A program made the translations under genes and the position numbers. 64,000 nt of DNA from contig CBDDAJ010000024.1 of assembly GCA_965224845.1 (NCBI GenBank), forward strand, positions 186,001 to 250,000. Reading direction: 5' to 3'. The stretch's first letter is position 1; the number at the start of each line of letters is the position of its first letter. The notes beneath the pieces were generated by a model. That model was not told where the DNA came from. It did not search any database and worked only from the letters and a program-made list of their open reading frames with translations. The DNA comes from Wocania_A sp965224845 (GTDB lineage Bacteria > Bacteroidota > Bacteroidia > Flavobacteriales > Flavobacteriaceae). Below are positions 32,512 to 41,708 of the stretch, in pieces.

Positions 32512-33303
32512 ATGGATGCTACACAACTCTTAGGGTACGTTGGCGCTTTAATCGTTGGATTGGTTTTAGGCCTTATAGGTGGTGGAGGTTCGATTCTTAC
32601 CGTTCCATTATTGGTTTACTTACTAGGTTACAACCCAGTTATTGCCACAGCATATTCACTATTTGTTGTGGGAACCACATCTATGGTAGGTACCTTCCAA
32701 AAATATAAGAAAGGACTCGTTGATTTTAAAACTGGACTGGCATTTTCTTTTCCTTCATTTATAGCGGTTTACTTATCGCGTAGGTATTTAGTTCCGGGAA
32801 TTCCTGATACACTTTTAAGCTTTAGTGACTTTACTTTAACAAAAGAAATGGGCATTATGGTATTTTTTGCCATTATTATGCTTTTGGCTTCTGTTTCTAT
32901 GATTAAAACAAAAAATGAAGCAAACGAGATTTTAGAAAAGCAAGCCTATTATAAAACATTTATTCAAGGACTAATAATTGGTACAATTACAGGAATAATA
33001 GGTGCCGGTGGTGGGTTTTTATATGTTCCTGCGCTTGTTTTATGGGCTAATATTCCAATGAAAAAAGCAGTAGGAACCTCTTTAATTATAGTCACTATTA
33101 ATTCCCTAATTGGGTTTACTGGTGATATGCAAACCATTAAAATAGAATGGGTGTTTCTGCTTATATTTACTTTAATTTCAATTTTAGGAATTATAATAGG
33201 CGTATTTCTTTCAAAATTTATAAGTGGTAAAAAGCTTAAAAAAAGCTTTGGTTTTTTTACATTAATCATGGCTATATACATAATCTATAAGGAAACGAAT
33301 TAG
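32512..33303 (+). CDS. Sulfite exporter TauE/SafE family protein
   Basis: A 263-aa protein with about eight membrane segments and two inverted repeats, each opening with a glycine-rich turn: GLVLGLIGGGGSILTVPLLVYLLGY (about 16-40) and IGTITGIIGAGGGFLYVPALVL (about 158-179). TauE/SafE proteins move organosulfonates, sulfite or other sulfur anions. It starts with no gap after the split YeeE pair, so it is probably the efflux side of the same sulfur module. Confidence 0.92.
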   Translation: MDATQLLGYVGALIVGLVLGLIGGGGSILTVPLLVYLLGYNPVIATAYSLFVVGTTSMVGTFQKYKKGLVDFKTGLAFSFPSFIAVYLSRRYLVPGIPDTLLSFSDFTLTKEMGIMVFFAIIMLLASVSMIKTKNEANEILEKQAYYKTFIQGLIIGTITGIIGAGGGFLYVPALVLWANIPMKKAVGTSLIIVTINSLIGFTGDMQTIKIEWVFLLIFTLISILGIIIGVFLSKFISGKKLKKSFGFFTLIMAIYIIYKETN

Positions 33304-33308
33304 TATAA

Positions 33309-33324
33309 TGTGACAAAAGTCACA
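33309..33324 (+). promoter_or_regulatory. Consensus CRP-type operator
   Basis: TGTGACAAAAGTCACA is a perfect palindrome and an exact TGTGA-N6-TCACA match. It lies six bases after the TauE stop and 29.5 bp (centre) before the -7 box at 33346, giving a position near -43 from the expected start, the class II activator spacing. The likely binder is the Crp/Fnr protein at 30841. Confidence 0.75.
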
Positions 33325-33345
33325 AACCAAATCATTTAGGTTTCC

Positions 33346-33353
33346 TATTTTTG
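33346..33353 (+). promoter_or_regulatory. Putative -7 element for the persulfide dioxygenase gene
   Basis: TATTTTTG matches TAnnTTTG, 59 bp upstream of the ATG. The leader carries the small hairpin CCGC-TACT-GCGG near 33380. Confidence 0.55.
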
Positions 33354-33412
33354 GATGAATTATATACATGAAATATTTTCCGCTACTGCGGGTTTGAAAA
33401 TAAATTTTTAAA

Positions 33413-34822
33413 ATGAAGATAGAACAAATTTATACAGGTTGTTTAGCTCAGGGAGCATATTACATAGAGTCCAATGGCGAGGTAGCTATTATTGATCCAT
33501 TACGCGAAACACAGCAATATGTAGATAAAGCAAATGAAGAAAATGCAAAAATCAAATATATTTTTGAAACCCATTTTCATGCTGACTTTGTTTCGGGGCA
33601 TGTCGATTTAGCAAAAAAAACAGGAGCTACAATTGTTTTTGGACCTAGTGCTGAAACCAGTTATGATGCCTATATTGCAAAAGACCAGGAAGAATTCAAA
33701 CTAGGTCGCATAACCATTAAGGTATTACACACCCCCGGACACACCCTGGAATCTGCTACCTTTCTTTTGATTGATGAAAAAGGTAAAGATTATGCCATTT
33801 TTTCGGGAGACACCTTGTTTTTAGGTGATGTTGGACGACCAGATTTAGCTATTAAATCTGATTTAAGCAAAGAAGATTTGGCAGGTATGTTATATGATTC
33901 GTTACGCCACAAAATTATGCCACTAGCTGATGATGTTATTGTATATCCGGCACATGGAGCAGGTTCGGCCTGCGGAAAAAATTTAAGCAAAGAAACAGTA
34001 GGGGTCTTGGGCGAACAAAAACAAAGTAATTATGCCTTAAGAGCAGACATGACAAAGGAAGAGTTTGTAGAAGAGGTTTTAGATGGTATTGCACCACCTC
34101 CTCAATACTTTGCAAAAAACGCTATGATGAATAAATTGGGCTATGATGATTTTGAAACTGTACTTAAAAAAGGGGATGTTGCTTTAAATCCTGAAGCGTT
34201 TGAAGCTCTTGCAAACCAGGAAGATGCTTTAGTTCTTGATGTTAGAAATGAAAAGGATTTTGTAAAAGGTCATATTCCTAACTCCATATTTATTGGTATT
34301 CATGGTGGATTTGCGCCATGGGTAGGTGCTTTAATTACCGATTTAAAACAGCCCATTTTATTAATAGCCCCAGAAGGCAAAGAAAAAGAAACTGTAACAC
34401 GCTTGTCTCGTGTTGGTTACGACAATACATTAGGCTATTTAAAAGGGGGTATTGATACCTGGAAAAATGCCGGAAAAGATATTGAGTCTATTGAATCTAT
34501 AACTGCTGAAGAGTTTGCTCATAGATTTAAAAGGAATACTGTAGAAACACTAGATGTTAGAAAGGATGGGGAATATAAATCTGAGCATTTAGAAGGTGAA
34601 AATGTACATCATTTTGCACTAGATTATATTAACAATAACATGAGTTCTATTGATCATAAAAAAACATACTACTTGCATTGTGCCGGTGGTTACAGGTCGG
34701 TTATAGCAGCTTCTATATTAAAAGCCCGAGGCTTTGATGTAATAGATGTTGCCGGTGGCTTTGGAGCACTTAAAAAGACTGATTTACCAATGACAAACTT
34801 TGTATGTCCATCTACCCTATAA
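33413..34822 (+). CDS. Persulfide dioxygenase-like MBL hydrolase with two rhodanese domains
   Basis: A 469-aa protein. The metallo-beta-lactamase domain (1-250) has THFHADFVSGH (His54, His56, Asp58, His63) and FSGDTLFLGDVGRPD, as in ETHE1-type persulfide dioxygenases. Rhodanese domain 1 (about 260-355) lacks the catalytic cysteine (LLIAPEGKEKE). Domain 2 (about 370-465) keeps it in LHCAGGYRS (Cys423). It should oxidise glutathione-like persulfides to sulfite and handle sulfane sulfur. It lies under its own CRP-type site. Confidence 0.93.
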   Translation: MKIEQIYTGCLAQGAYYIESNGEVAIIDPLRETQQYVDKANEENAKIKYIFETHFHADFVSGHVDLAKKTGATIVFGPSAETSYDAYIAKDQEEFKLGRITIKVLHTPGHTLESATFLLIDEKGKDYAIFSGDTLFLGDVGRPDLAIKSDLSKEDLAGMLYDSLRHKIMPLADDVIVYPAHGAGSACGKNLSKETVGVLGEQKQSNYALRADMTKEEFVEEVLDGIAPPPQYFAKNAMMNKLGYDDFETVLKKGDVALNPEAFEALANQEDALVLDVRNEKDFVKGHIPNSIFIGIHGGFAPWVGALITDLKQPILLIAPEGKEKETVTRLSRVGYDNTLGYLKGGIDTWKNAGKDIESIESITAEEFAHRFKRNTVETLDVRKDGEYKSEHLEGENVHHFALDYINNNMSSIDHKKTYYLHCAGGYRSVIAASILKARGFDVIDVAGGFGALKKTDLPMTNFVCPSTL

Positions 34823-34824
34823 TT

Positions 34825-35094
34825 ATGCATACTACATTAAAAATACAAAACTTAAAATGCGGAGGTTGTGCTAACACTATTGTTAACAAATTAAATGAAC
34901 TAAAGCACATTTCGGAGATTAGTGTTGATAACACTAATGATTCAGTATCTTTTAATTATTCTATTCCAGAAGATATTAAACATGTTAAAGCCTTATTGAT
35001 TAAACTTGGTTATCCTATTGTTGGTAAAAAAAATGCTTTAACAACAAAAGCCAAATCTTTTGTTAGTTGTGCCATAGGAAGAATGGGGAAATAG
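34825..35094 (+). CDS. Heavy-metal-associated (HMA) domain protein
   Basis: An 89-aa protein with the ferredoxin-like HMA fold: TLKIQNLKCGGCANTIVNKL, with the CxxC metal or thiol pair near residues 13-16 and strands VDNTNDSVSFNY and HVKALLIKLGYPI. The short basic tail ends SCAIGRMGK. It starts three bases after the dioxygenase stop, in the same operon. It may be a copper chaperone or, given the neighbours, a thiol carrier for sulfane sulfur. An upstream ATG at 34804 overlaps the previous gene and is less likely. Confidence 0.85.
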   Translation: MHTTLKIQNLKCGGCANTIVNKLNELKHISEISVDNTNDSVSFNYSIPEDIKHVKALLIKLGYPIVGKKNALTTKAKSFVSCAIGRMGK

Positions 35095-35140
35095 TATAAT
35101 AAAAAAGCTCTGATTAAAATCAGAGCTTTTTTATTATACT
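35093..35140. terminator. Bidirectional terminator, 22-bp perfect palindrome
   Basis: AGTATAATAAAAAAGCTCTG.. pairs perfectly over 22 bp with a four-base loop (TAAA). The core is GCTCTGAT/ATCAGAGC. The stop codons of both convergent genes (HMA and clpS) lie within the arms. Confidence 0.9.
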
Positions 35141-35409
35141 ATTTCGGCGCTTAGGCCAGCTTCAAGAAGCATGGAACAACGCGGTTTTAAATCGTCGTAC
35201 AAACCCGTTTTAACTGTACACTTCCCGTTGTGATGTACAATAATAGAACACTGCTCAGCCTGTTCTGCTGTATGCTCACAGGCATATATAAGTGTTTCTA
35301 TAACATGATCGAAGGTATTAACATCATCATTATATAATACAATTTCATTTTGAGTAATTACTTCTTCTTTTAAAAGTAATGCTTCTAATGCTTTTTCTCG
35401 AGTACTCAT
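35134..35409 (-). CDS. clpS: ATP-dependent Clp protease adaptor
   Basis: A 91-aa ClpS: VLYNDDVNTFDHVIETLIYACEHTAEQAEQCSIIVHHNGKCTVKTG carries the N-degron pocket residues (NDD..T, and the His of VHHNGK). It delivers N-end-rule substrates to ClpA/C. It is 31 bp after prmA on the same strand. In related genomes it usually sits with prmA and tpiA. Confidence 0.95.
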   Translation of the reverse strand: MSTREKALEALLLKEEVITQNEIVLYNDDVNTFDHVIETLIYACEHTAEQAEQCSIIVHHNGKCTVKTGLYDDLKPRCSMLLEAGLSAEIV

Positions 35410-35440
35410 AGGCTTATAATCTTGGGGATTAATTACAGTA

Positions 35441-36277
35441 CTAATTTAAAAATTTTAGCGACACCCAATTGTTTCTTTCTAACTTTTCTTCAAATTTTAA
35501 CAAATGTTTTTCACATTCAGCTTTAATTACTGGAATATCATCATTATAAAATCCACTTAAAAACAGCATGCCTTTTTTATTTAAGCAAGCGGCATATGTT
35601 TTCAAATCTTGTAGCAAAATATTTCTGTTAATATTTGCTATAATAATGTCGTAGGCTTTGTTTTTTAAAACTGAGGCATCCCCTTCTATAACTGTGATTT
35701 GTTTACAATCATTACGTGTTACGTTTTCAATACTATTAAGATAACACCAATTATCATAATCAACCGCATCTATAGGTTTAGCCCCTTTAAGCTCTGCCAG
35801 AATTGCTAAAACACCAGTTCCGCATCCCATATCTAAAACCGATTTGTCGGTAAAATCATTATTCAAAATGTGTTGAATCATCATGTGCGTTGTTTCATGA
35901 TGCCCCGTACCAAAACTCATTTTTGGCTCTATAATAATATCGTATTGTGTTTCAAATTTATCATGAAATGGCGCACGAACTGCACAAATATCATCAACTA
36001 TAATAGGATTAAAATTCTTTTCCCATTCCGCATTCCAATTCGTTTGTTCAATCTCTTCAAATGAATAAGTGATTTCAAATTCATCAGAATTAAGAATTTG
36101 AATACCATCCAGTATCGTTTTGTTCCACTCTTCCTTTTGAATATAAGCGGTAACACCGTTATGCGCTTCTACAAAACTCTCGAAACCTGCATAACCAAGT
36201 TCGGCAATGAGAATTTCAATCCCGGGTTGAGGGGGTGACACTTTAAATTCGTAACCTAAATAAATGATGCTAGACAT
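35441..36277 (-). CDS. prmA: Ribosomal protein L11 methyltransferase
   Basis: About 278 aa. The N-terminal substrate domain (SSIIYLGYEFKVSPPQPGIEILIAEL) is followed by the Rossmann methyltransferase domain with PKMSFGTGHHETTHMM, SVLDMGCGTGVLAILAELKGA and DIIIANINRNILL (NPPY-like). It methylates ribosomal protein L11. The ATG at 36277 is chosen because a -7 box (36296-36303) would overlap the longer start at 36298. Confidence 0.93.
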   Translation of the reverse strand: MSSIIYLGYEFKVSPPQPGIEILIAELGYAGFESFVEAHNGVTAYIQKEEWNKTILDGIQILNSDEFEITYSFEEIEQTNWNAEWEKNFNPIIVDDICAVRAPFHDKFETQYDIIIEPKMSFGTGHHETTHMMIQHILNNDFTDKSVLDMGCGTGVLAILAELKGAKPIDAVDYDNWCYLNSIENVTRNDCKQITVIEGDASVLKNKAYDIIIANINRNILLQDLKTYAACLNKKGMLFLSGFYNDDIPVIKAECEKHLLKFEEKLERNNWVSLKFLN

Positions 36278-36295
36278 AGTCCTTTTTTTCGACCA

Positions 36296-36303
36296 CAAAG
36301 ATA
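36296..36303 (-). promoter_or_regulatory. Putative -7 element for prmA-clpS
   Basis: TATCTTTG on the minus strand, 19 bp before the prmA ATG. It separates prmA from the six-gene operon upstream. Confidence 0.55.
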
Positions 36304-36408
36304 AGAGTAAATAGACTTAGAGCAAACCTAAAAGGTTTTATTAAGAAAAAAGCCCAAAAGTTTCGAAAGCATTTTCGAAGTAACTAAATTTTGGTTATCG
36401 AGCAAATA

Positions 36409-37044
36409 CTACAACAACTCCTTTTCAATAGCTATTTTAATAATCCCCACACTGTTCTTTGCACCCAATTTACTCATAATATTCATACGATGTGTTTCAA
36501 CAGTTTTTGGACTAATAAATAGTTTTTCTGAAATTTGCTGTGTTGTTAATTCTTCTGAAATAGCAATTAACACCTCTTGCTCTCTTCGAGTTAATTTTGG
36601 CCGTAAACCATTATCTGTAATTTTTTTTGGAGACTGACTTATCAACCGTTTATGGATGTCTTTTTGCAAATAGACCTCACCAGACAGCACCGTTTTTAAT
36701 GCTTCTAATAATTCTAACTTATCGGTGTTTTTTAACAAATACCCATGCACACCATGCTTTAGCATACGCTTTACAAAGGACATATCTTCAAAATTAGTTA
36801 ATGCAATTATTTTTAAACCTGTGTGCTTTCTTAATAACAGCTTAGCTAAATCAATACCATTCACATCGGGTAAATTAATATCTAACAATAACACATCTGG
36901 GAGATCTCTAACTATATTTTCCAAAGTTTCATTCGCATCTTTATAAGTCCCTACAATACGAAGCTCTGGAACAGAATCCAGCATAGACACAATGCCTTTT
37001 AATACCAAAACATGGTCGTCTGTTATTGCTATTTTAGTTGTCAT
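36409..37044 (-). CDS. LuxR-family (NarL-type) response regulator
   Basis: A 211-aa protein. Receiver domain 1-120 has acidic Asp9/Asp10, phosphoacceptor Asp55 (VLLLDINLPD) and the LLKN lysine loop. The C-terminal LuxR helix-turn-helix (about 148-205) is LTRREQEVLIAISEELTTQQISEKLFISPKTVETHRMNIMSKLG. Its start overlaps the histidine kinase gene by 11 bp, so they form a coupled two-component pair. It is the last gene of the six-gene operon. Confidence 0.95.
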   Translation of the reverse strand: MTTKIAITDDHVLVLKGIVSMLDSVPELRIVGTYKDANETLENIVRDLPDVLLLDINLPDVNGIDLAKLLLRKHTGLKIIALTNFEDMSFVKRMLKHGVHGYLLKNTDKLELLEALKTVLSGEVYLQKDIHKRLISQSPKKITDNGLRPKLTRREQEVLIAISEELTTQQISEKLFISPKTVETHRMNIMSKLGAKNSVGIIKIAIEKELL

Positions 37045-38965
37045 TTAATTTCTCTGTATCAATTTCTATGGTATATGATGTTCCTTCCTGGTTTGACAGA
37101 ACATCCCTTGTTGCCTGTAAATAATCTAATCGCGACTGGACATTACTTAAACCTATGCCCTTACTTTTTATATTATCTGTATCGAATCCTTTTCCGTTAT
37201 CTTCAACAGTTAATTGAATGGTATTTTCACGATTACTAATCTGTACATTAATTTCTGAAGCTTCTGCATGTTTTATACTATTGGTAACGAGTTCCTGTAT
37301 TATTCTAAACAAATTTGCTTCAGCTTTTTTAGGTATTGAAACAGGATCACCAATGTGTTGAAATAAAATTTGAGGTTCATGTACCTCATCCATATTATGG
37401 CAATACTCCTGAGTTGCTTCTATAATATTGAAATTCTCAATAGAAGGTGGTATTAGATTATGAGAAATAGCACGAACTTGCTTGCAAGAATCATCAATCA
37501 TAGTAATGGCTTCTTTTATCACTTTGTTATTCATTTCTATTAGTGATGACAACTTATATTTTATAGCAGATAGATCACCATTAACACCATCGTGTAATTC
37601 TTTAGCTATTCTAAGACGTTCTTTCTCCTCGCCTTCTATTAATGATTCCAGGGTTTTTATTTGAAACTCCCGCTTTAAGGTTAAAATTTCCTGATCTTTT
37701 CGTTTTTGTCTTTGATTATATAAGAACATGAGCAATACAGAAACTAATGCTAAAAAAACAACAGTTCCCAACATATAATTATTTTGAGTATTCTTTTTTT
37801 GCAATTCTAACTGTTGAGTAAGTATTTCTTTATCCTTTTTTTCTGTTTGAAATTTAATTTCCAGGGCATTAATGTTTTTAATATTTTTTTCTTCAAGAAT
37901 ACTATCTCTAAATTTTGAATGGCTTTTATAACTTGTTAAGGCTTTTTCTGATTTATTTTGAAAAACATATATATCACTCATAGCCAAATACACTTCAGAT
38001 ATGAGTGCTTTGTTTTTAATTTTCTTCGCTAGTTTTAATGCGCCACTAAAATGTTGATTAGACAAACGCTCTTTTCCCTGTTTCCCATATAGTATTCCTA
38101 ACTCCATATGGGTTTCTACCAATTCATCTTCATCATTCATTCGCTCTCTAATCTTAAGTGCTTTTTTTAATAATTCTTCTGCCTTTTTTAATTGATTTTT
38201 ATTTTCGTAAACTACACCTAAATTATTATAATTTCTGGCAAGCTCCTTTTGGTTCTCATTTTCAATATTTATTTTCAAAGATTGATTAAAATAATCTAAA
38301 GCTTTGTCATACTTTTCCATTTTCAAATAATTCCCACCTATATTATTTAAAATGGTTCCTAGTGCATACTTTATATTTTCATTATCTGTTTTCTCTGATA
38401 AGTCAACCGCTTCTAACTGATATTGAATACTTTTTTCAAAATTTTCAATGATATAATAAACATTAGCCAGGTTGAGAAGTTTTATAAATTTCCCATATTC
38501 GTTTGAAGTTTCTTCATCATAAGTAATACCTTCAAAATAAATTTTTATTGCTTTTTCATAGTTCTCTTCATACTTATAAAGCATTCCTAATGATGAATAT
38601 ATTGCAGACTTATTTAGTCCTTTAGAATCAAATATTTTATATGATGTGTTATAATAATAGCGTGCCGAGTCATATCTATTTGTGAAAAGAAATGCATTTC
38701 CTATATATAAATTGGCCTTGGCCTCAACTTTATCATAATGAATTTTTCTTGATTTAATCAAAGCTTTTTTACCATAAACTAAAGAGCTATCTATATTTTC
38801 GTATAAATAATAATACGATAAATCATTCAAAATTTGTGCTATGATTGTATCAGCCTGCTTCTTATTTAATTCTAATTTTAAGCTATCAATTATTTTATTC
38901 GTTTGAGCGAACAAACTATTTGTTATAAAAAACAAAGCAACTAGAATGTGAACTGTTTTCTTCAA
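37034..38965 (-). CDS. TPR-containing NarL-type sensor histidine kinase
   Basis: A 643-aa protein: signal peptide (about 1-20), periplasmic tetratricopeptide repeats from 45 to 355 (for example KALDYFNQSLKI, KAEELLKKALKI), coiled coil, membrane segment 398-417, HisKA_3 domain with phosphoacceptor His458 in RIAKELHDGVNGDLSAIKY, and HATPase (LFRIIQELVTNSIKHAE; VEDNGKGFD; GIGLSNVQSRL). It probably senses a protein or envelope state through the TPRs. It directly follows the LamG/T9SS gene on the same strand (42-bp gap). Confidence 0.94.
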   Translation of the reverse strand: MKKTVHILVALFFITNSLFAQTNKIIDSLKLELNKKQADTIIAQILNDLSYYYLYENIDSSLVYGKKALIKSRKIHYDKVEAKANLYIGNAFLFTNRYDSARYYYNTSYKIFDSKGLNKSAIYSSLGMLYKYEENYEKAIKIYFEGITYDEETSNEYGKFIKLLNLANVYYIIENFEKSIQYQLEAVDLSEKTDNENIKYALGTILNNIGGNYLKMEKYDKALDYFNQSLKINIENENQKELARNYNNLGVVYENKNQLKKAEELLKKALKIRERMNDEDELVETHMELGILYGKQGKERLSNQHFSGALKLAKKIKNKALISEVYLAMSDIYVFQNKSEKALTSYKSHSKFRDSILEEKNIKNINALEIKFQTEKKDKEILTQQLELQKKNTQNNYMLGTVVFLALVSVLLMFLYNQRQKRKDQEILTLKREFQIKTLESLIEGEEKERLRIAKELHDGVNGDLSAIKYKLSSLIEMNNKVIKEAITMIDDSCKQVRAISHNLIPPSIENFNIIEATQEYCHNMDEVHEPQILFQHIGDPVSIPKKAEANLFRIIQELVTNSIKHAEASEINVQISNRENTIQLTVEDNGKGFDTDNIKSKGIGLSNVQSRLDYLQATRDVLSNQEGTSYTIEIDTEKLNDN

Positions 38966-39007
38966 AATATTCTTTTGGATATTTAAATGTATGAAAATAT
39001 TAGTGAA

Positions 39008-40201
39008 TTACTTTTTAAGTAATTTGCCAGAGCCAATAACCTTGTTGTTATCTTTAATCCGGTAAAAGTAAACGCCTTGTTTAAATATATTCATATTTAC
39101 CTGTGTTTTTGAAAATTTTATACTTCTTAAAACTTTCACTCTATTTCCCAAAAGATCAAAAATTTCTAGTTTTAAATTTTCAAAATTATACCCTAAACTA
39201 TTTTCAAATGCTATTGTAAAAGTATCACTTACCGGGTTTGGATATACTTTAATTTTGTTTTTTGAAGCCACATTATTTTCAATATTTAAGGTTACAGCAC
39301 ATTTCCCTTCATTTCTTCCATTAAAAATACTTAGTATCTCTTCTTGAGATAAAGCGCGATTATATACACTAACCTCATCTACTTCTCCATGAAAAAAATT
39401 ACTATAATCATATTGCGCATTGGTTGGGTTGTGGTATTGTGCTCCAATAGTTAATGGTAACCCTGACGAACTTTCCGGTACATTTGCAAATGAGGTCCAC
39501 CCAAAATCAAAACCATCAGCATAAACCACATGTTGATTCCCTTGGCGCACATAAGCATAATGATGCCATTGTGAATCTTCATAGGCCGGCCCATTAACAA
39601 TACTATTATTACCATTAGTATCTTCAAATAAAAATTCTGTTAGATCATTTTCAAAGCGCATTGCAAATACTGCGGGCTCATCTAAAGGGACATAACCAGC
39701 ACCTTTGCAAATAACGGTTTGAGACCTATTAGCATAACCTATTCTACGCACCCATAATTCCAGAGTCATATCTCCGGTTATATCTAAATCTTCACTATGG
39801 GGTACCACTACCACATCATCTACTCCGTTAAATAAAAAGGCTTTATTTACTACACCAGAAACATAAGATATGCCACCTAAAGGTGTACCATGATTCGCGC
39901 CTACTGAATCGTTTGCATTATCTTCTGCTGCCCACCAACTTATTAAATTATTTGGTGGTGCTATGCAATTTGAATTTTGTGGCTCTAGAGCGTTTATACC
40001 TTTATTAATAAATCCTTCCGACACTTTAAGTGCATTTACCATATATTCTTGTATAGCTACTTCGCCTACTGTTGAAATAACAGAAATAGCTCCAGAATCA
40101 AAACGACCTCCTCCGTTATCTATACTTGATCGTTTTATTTTGGTTTGTGAAAAAGAAAACTGGTACATTATAATTATTAAAACAAACCCTAATTTCTTCA
40201 T
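39008..40201 (-). CDS. LamG-domain protein secreted by the type IX system
   Basis: A 397-aa protein: signal peptide (ending FSFSQ), a short conserved opening (SSIDNGGGRFDSGAISVISTVGE), a LamG/concanavalin-like domain (about 95-300, NLISWWAAEDNANDSVG .. AFLFNGVDDVVVVPHSEDL .. HYAYVRQG .. DEVSVYNRALSQEEI), and a type A T9SS sorting domain at the end (VYPNPVSDTFTI .. GVYFYRIKDNNKVIGSGKLLKK). It should be exported and anchored at the cell surface, perhaps binding glycan. It is six bp after the YadA-like gene. Confidence 0.93.
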   Translation of the reverse strand: MKKLGFVLIIIMYQFSFSQTKIKRSSIDNGGGRFDSGAISVISTVGEVAIQEYMVNALKVSEGFINKGINALEPQNSNCIAPPNNLISWWAAEDNANDSVGANHGTPLGGISYVSGVVNKAFLFNGVDDVVVVPHSEDLDITGDMTLELWVRRIGYANRSQTVICKGAGYVPLDEPAVFAMRFENDLTEFLFEDTNGNNSIVNGPAYEDSQWHHYAYVRQGNQHVVYADGFDFGWTSFANVPESSSGLPLTIGAQYHNPTNAQYDYSNFFHGEVDEVSVYNRALSQEEILSIFNGRNEGKCAVTLNIENNVASKNKIKVYPNPVSDTFTIAFENSLGYNFENLKLEIFDLLGNRVKVLRSIKFSKTQVNMNIFKQGVYFYRIKDNNKVIGSGKLLKK

Positions 40202-40206
40202 TATTA

Positions 40207-41700
40207 TTATTTTTTATATACTACAAAATTGAAACTCATATCTGTTAAAGTTTCTGAAGTATTATAAGTTCTTATATCTATATATTGTTGAGATTTCGAT
40301 GTTCTAACAAACCCAATATCTTGATGTAAAGTTGCCATAACCAAATAATCTATATGGCTAGACGGCGCATTATTGAAGGTTATTCTATAATGCCCTGTAC
40401 TAATTTTACTGGTTTGATAACCTGCAGAAGAGGCATTTGCTTTACTACCGTTACTCCCTATAATTAAACCATAGATATAGGCTTTCATGTCGGCATCTCC
40501 TGAATCTGCTGCATGTACTTCTTCAACATCTAAATCGCCATTTATGGTAGTATTCCCATTTTTCAACACCACCATAGCATCACTTCTATTAGAATTACCA
40601 GTTCCATTGCCAACTACAAACAAGCGTGTTTCTGCTACATAACTCCCTGTTCCATTAGTAATTGCTAATTCTGTATTATATAAACCCACTGTAGTTTGCG
40701 CATAAGCTTCGGCTGTGGTTCCTAATCCCATTACCGATGAAATATTTCCCGAGGCTATACATCCTTCTCCCATTGCTATTGATGACAACCCTGTAGCTTC
40801 TGTATAAAACCCTAATGCCGTTGCGAACTCTCCTGTAGTTTTAGAACCATAGCCTGTTGTTGTTGAAAAATCTCCTAAAGCTTCTGTATTAGTTCCCATA
40901 GCCATGGTATTATTGCCAGATGCTTTGGTATTTGATCCAAAAGCTGTTGAATTAAATCCGATTGCTTCTGTTTCGTACCCTAAAGCCATACTATAATCGT
41001 TGGCGGCATGTGTAGCATATCCTATAGCTGTTGAATTAACACCAGAAGCATGCGTATTTATTCCTAATGCTGTTGAAAAATCTCCTGTGGCTCCATGGGT
41101 GTCATTACCTCCTATATCGTTGTAACTTAAGTCTAAAGCATGATCTCCTATATTTCCATAATTATTGGGGTCGCTTCCTAATAAACGATATCCAGTATTA
41201 CCGCCTTCGGTAATCTTTTCTAGCTGACTTACTCCTGAAAACTCGGTTTTTAATGCCCATTCTGGATTTCCAGAAGTGTCTGTAGTTAAAACTTTATTGG
41301 CATCATTAATACCTCCTGTAGCTATTACAGCCGCTTTTTCAGCATATAAGGCATAAGGTACATTTTTAAAGGCTGTAGTCCCTAAATCTGTAATGCCTTT
41401 ACCTATATTAACACTTACTTTTAAGTATTGCTCTTTAGACCAATCTATACTTTTAAAATCTCCGGAAGTAGCGGTTCCTTCTCCTATGTTAACGAATATT
41501 AATCCATTATCATCAGTTGTTGGCGCATGGCTTTCGGTATACACATCTGTAGTGGCTGCTTCAATAATGGTAAAGTATAATGCTATCTGCTGGTTTTTCA
41601 CAGGTGCATCATCGTCAGAAATAATCGCTTTATAATTTATACCTTGCTGTGCTAAACAAATACTGGTACACAACAAAAACAATAGTAATAGCTTTTTCAT
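40207..41700 (-). CDS. Secreted protein with YadA-head-like 14-residue repeats
   Basis: A 497-aa protein: signal peptide (about 18 aa), N-terminal domain (20-130), then about ten 14-residue repeats from 206 to 345 of the pattern GxxSTAxGxxTxAx (GDFSTALGINTHAS, GVNSTAIGYATHAA, GFNSTAFGSNTKAS), as in trimeric YadA/Hia head domains, then a segment like GDLDVEEVHAADSGDAD and a C-terminal beta domain. There is no T9SS signal or YadA anchor. It probably forms a trimeric beta-roll fibre. It lies between a lipoprotein and the LamG gene. Confidence 0.88.
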   Translation of the reverse strand: MKKLLLLFLLCTSICLAQQGINYKAIISDDDAPVKNQQIALYFTIIEAATTDVYTESHAPTTDDNGLIFVNIGEGTATSGDFKSIDWSKEQYLKVSVNIGKGITDLGTTAFKNVPYALYAEKAAVIATGGINDANKVLTTDTSGNPEWALKTEFSGVSQLEKITEGGNTGYRLLGSDPNNYGNIGDHALDLSYNDIGGNDTHGATGDFSTALGINTHASGVNSTAIGYATHAANDYSMALGYETEAIGFNSTAFGSNTKASGNNTMAMGTNTEALGDFSTTTGYGSKTTGEFATALGFYTEATGLSSIAMGEGCIASGNISSVMGLGTTAEAYAQTTVGLYNTELAITNGTGSYVAETRLFVVGNGTGNSNRSDAMVVLKNGNTTINGDLDVEEVHAADSGDADMKAYIYGLIIGSNGSKANASSAGYQTSKISTGHYRITFNNAPSSHIDYLVMATLHQDIGFVRTSKSQQYIDIRTYNTSETLTDMSFNFVVYKK

Positions 41701-41708
41701 ATTTACAA

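Noticed and set aside
32391..32708. 105-codon plus-strand frame across the YeeE/TauE boundary
   Set aside because: It is an arginine/tyrosine-rich out-of-frame reading of two well-supported membrane protein genes.
34804..34824. Upstream ATG for the HMA protein
   Set aside because: It overlaps the end of the dioxygenase gene and adds non-family residues; ATG 34825 starts the domain directly.
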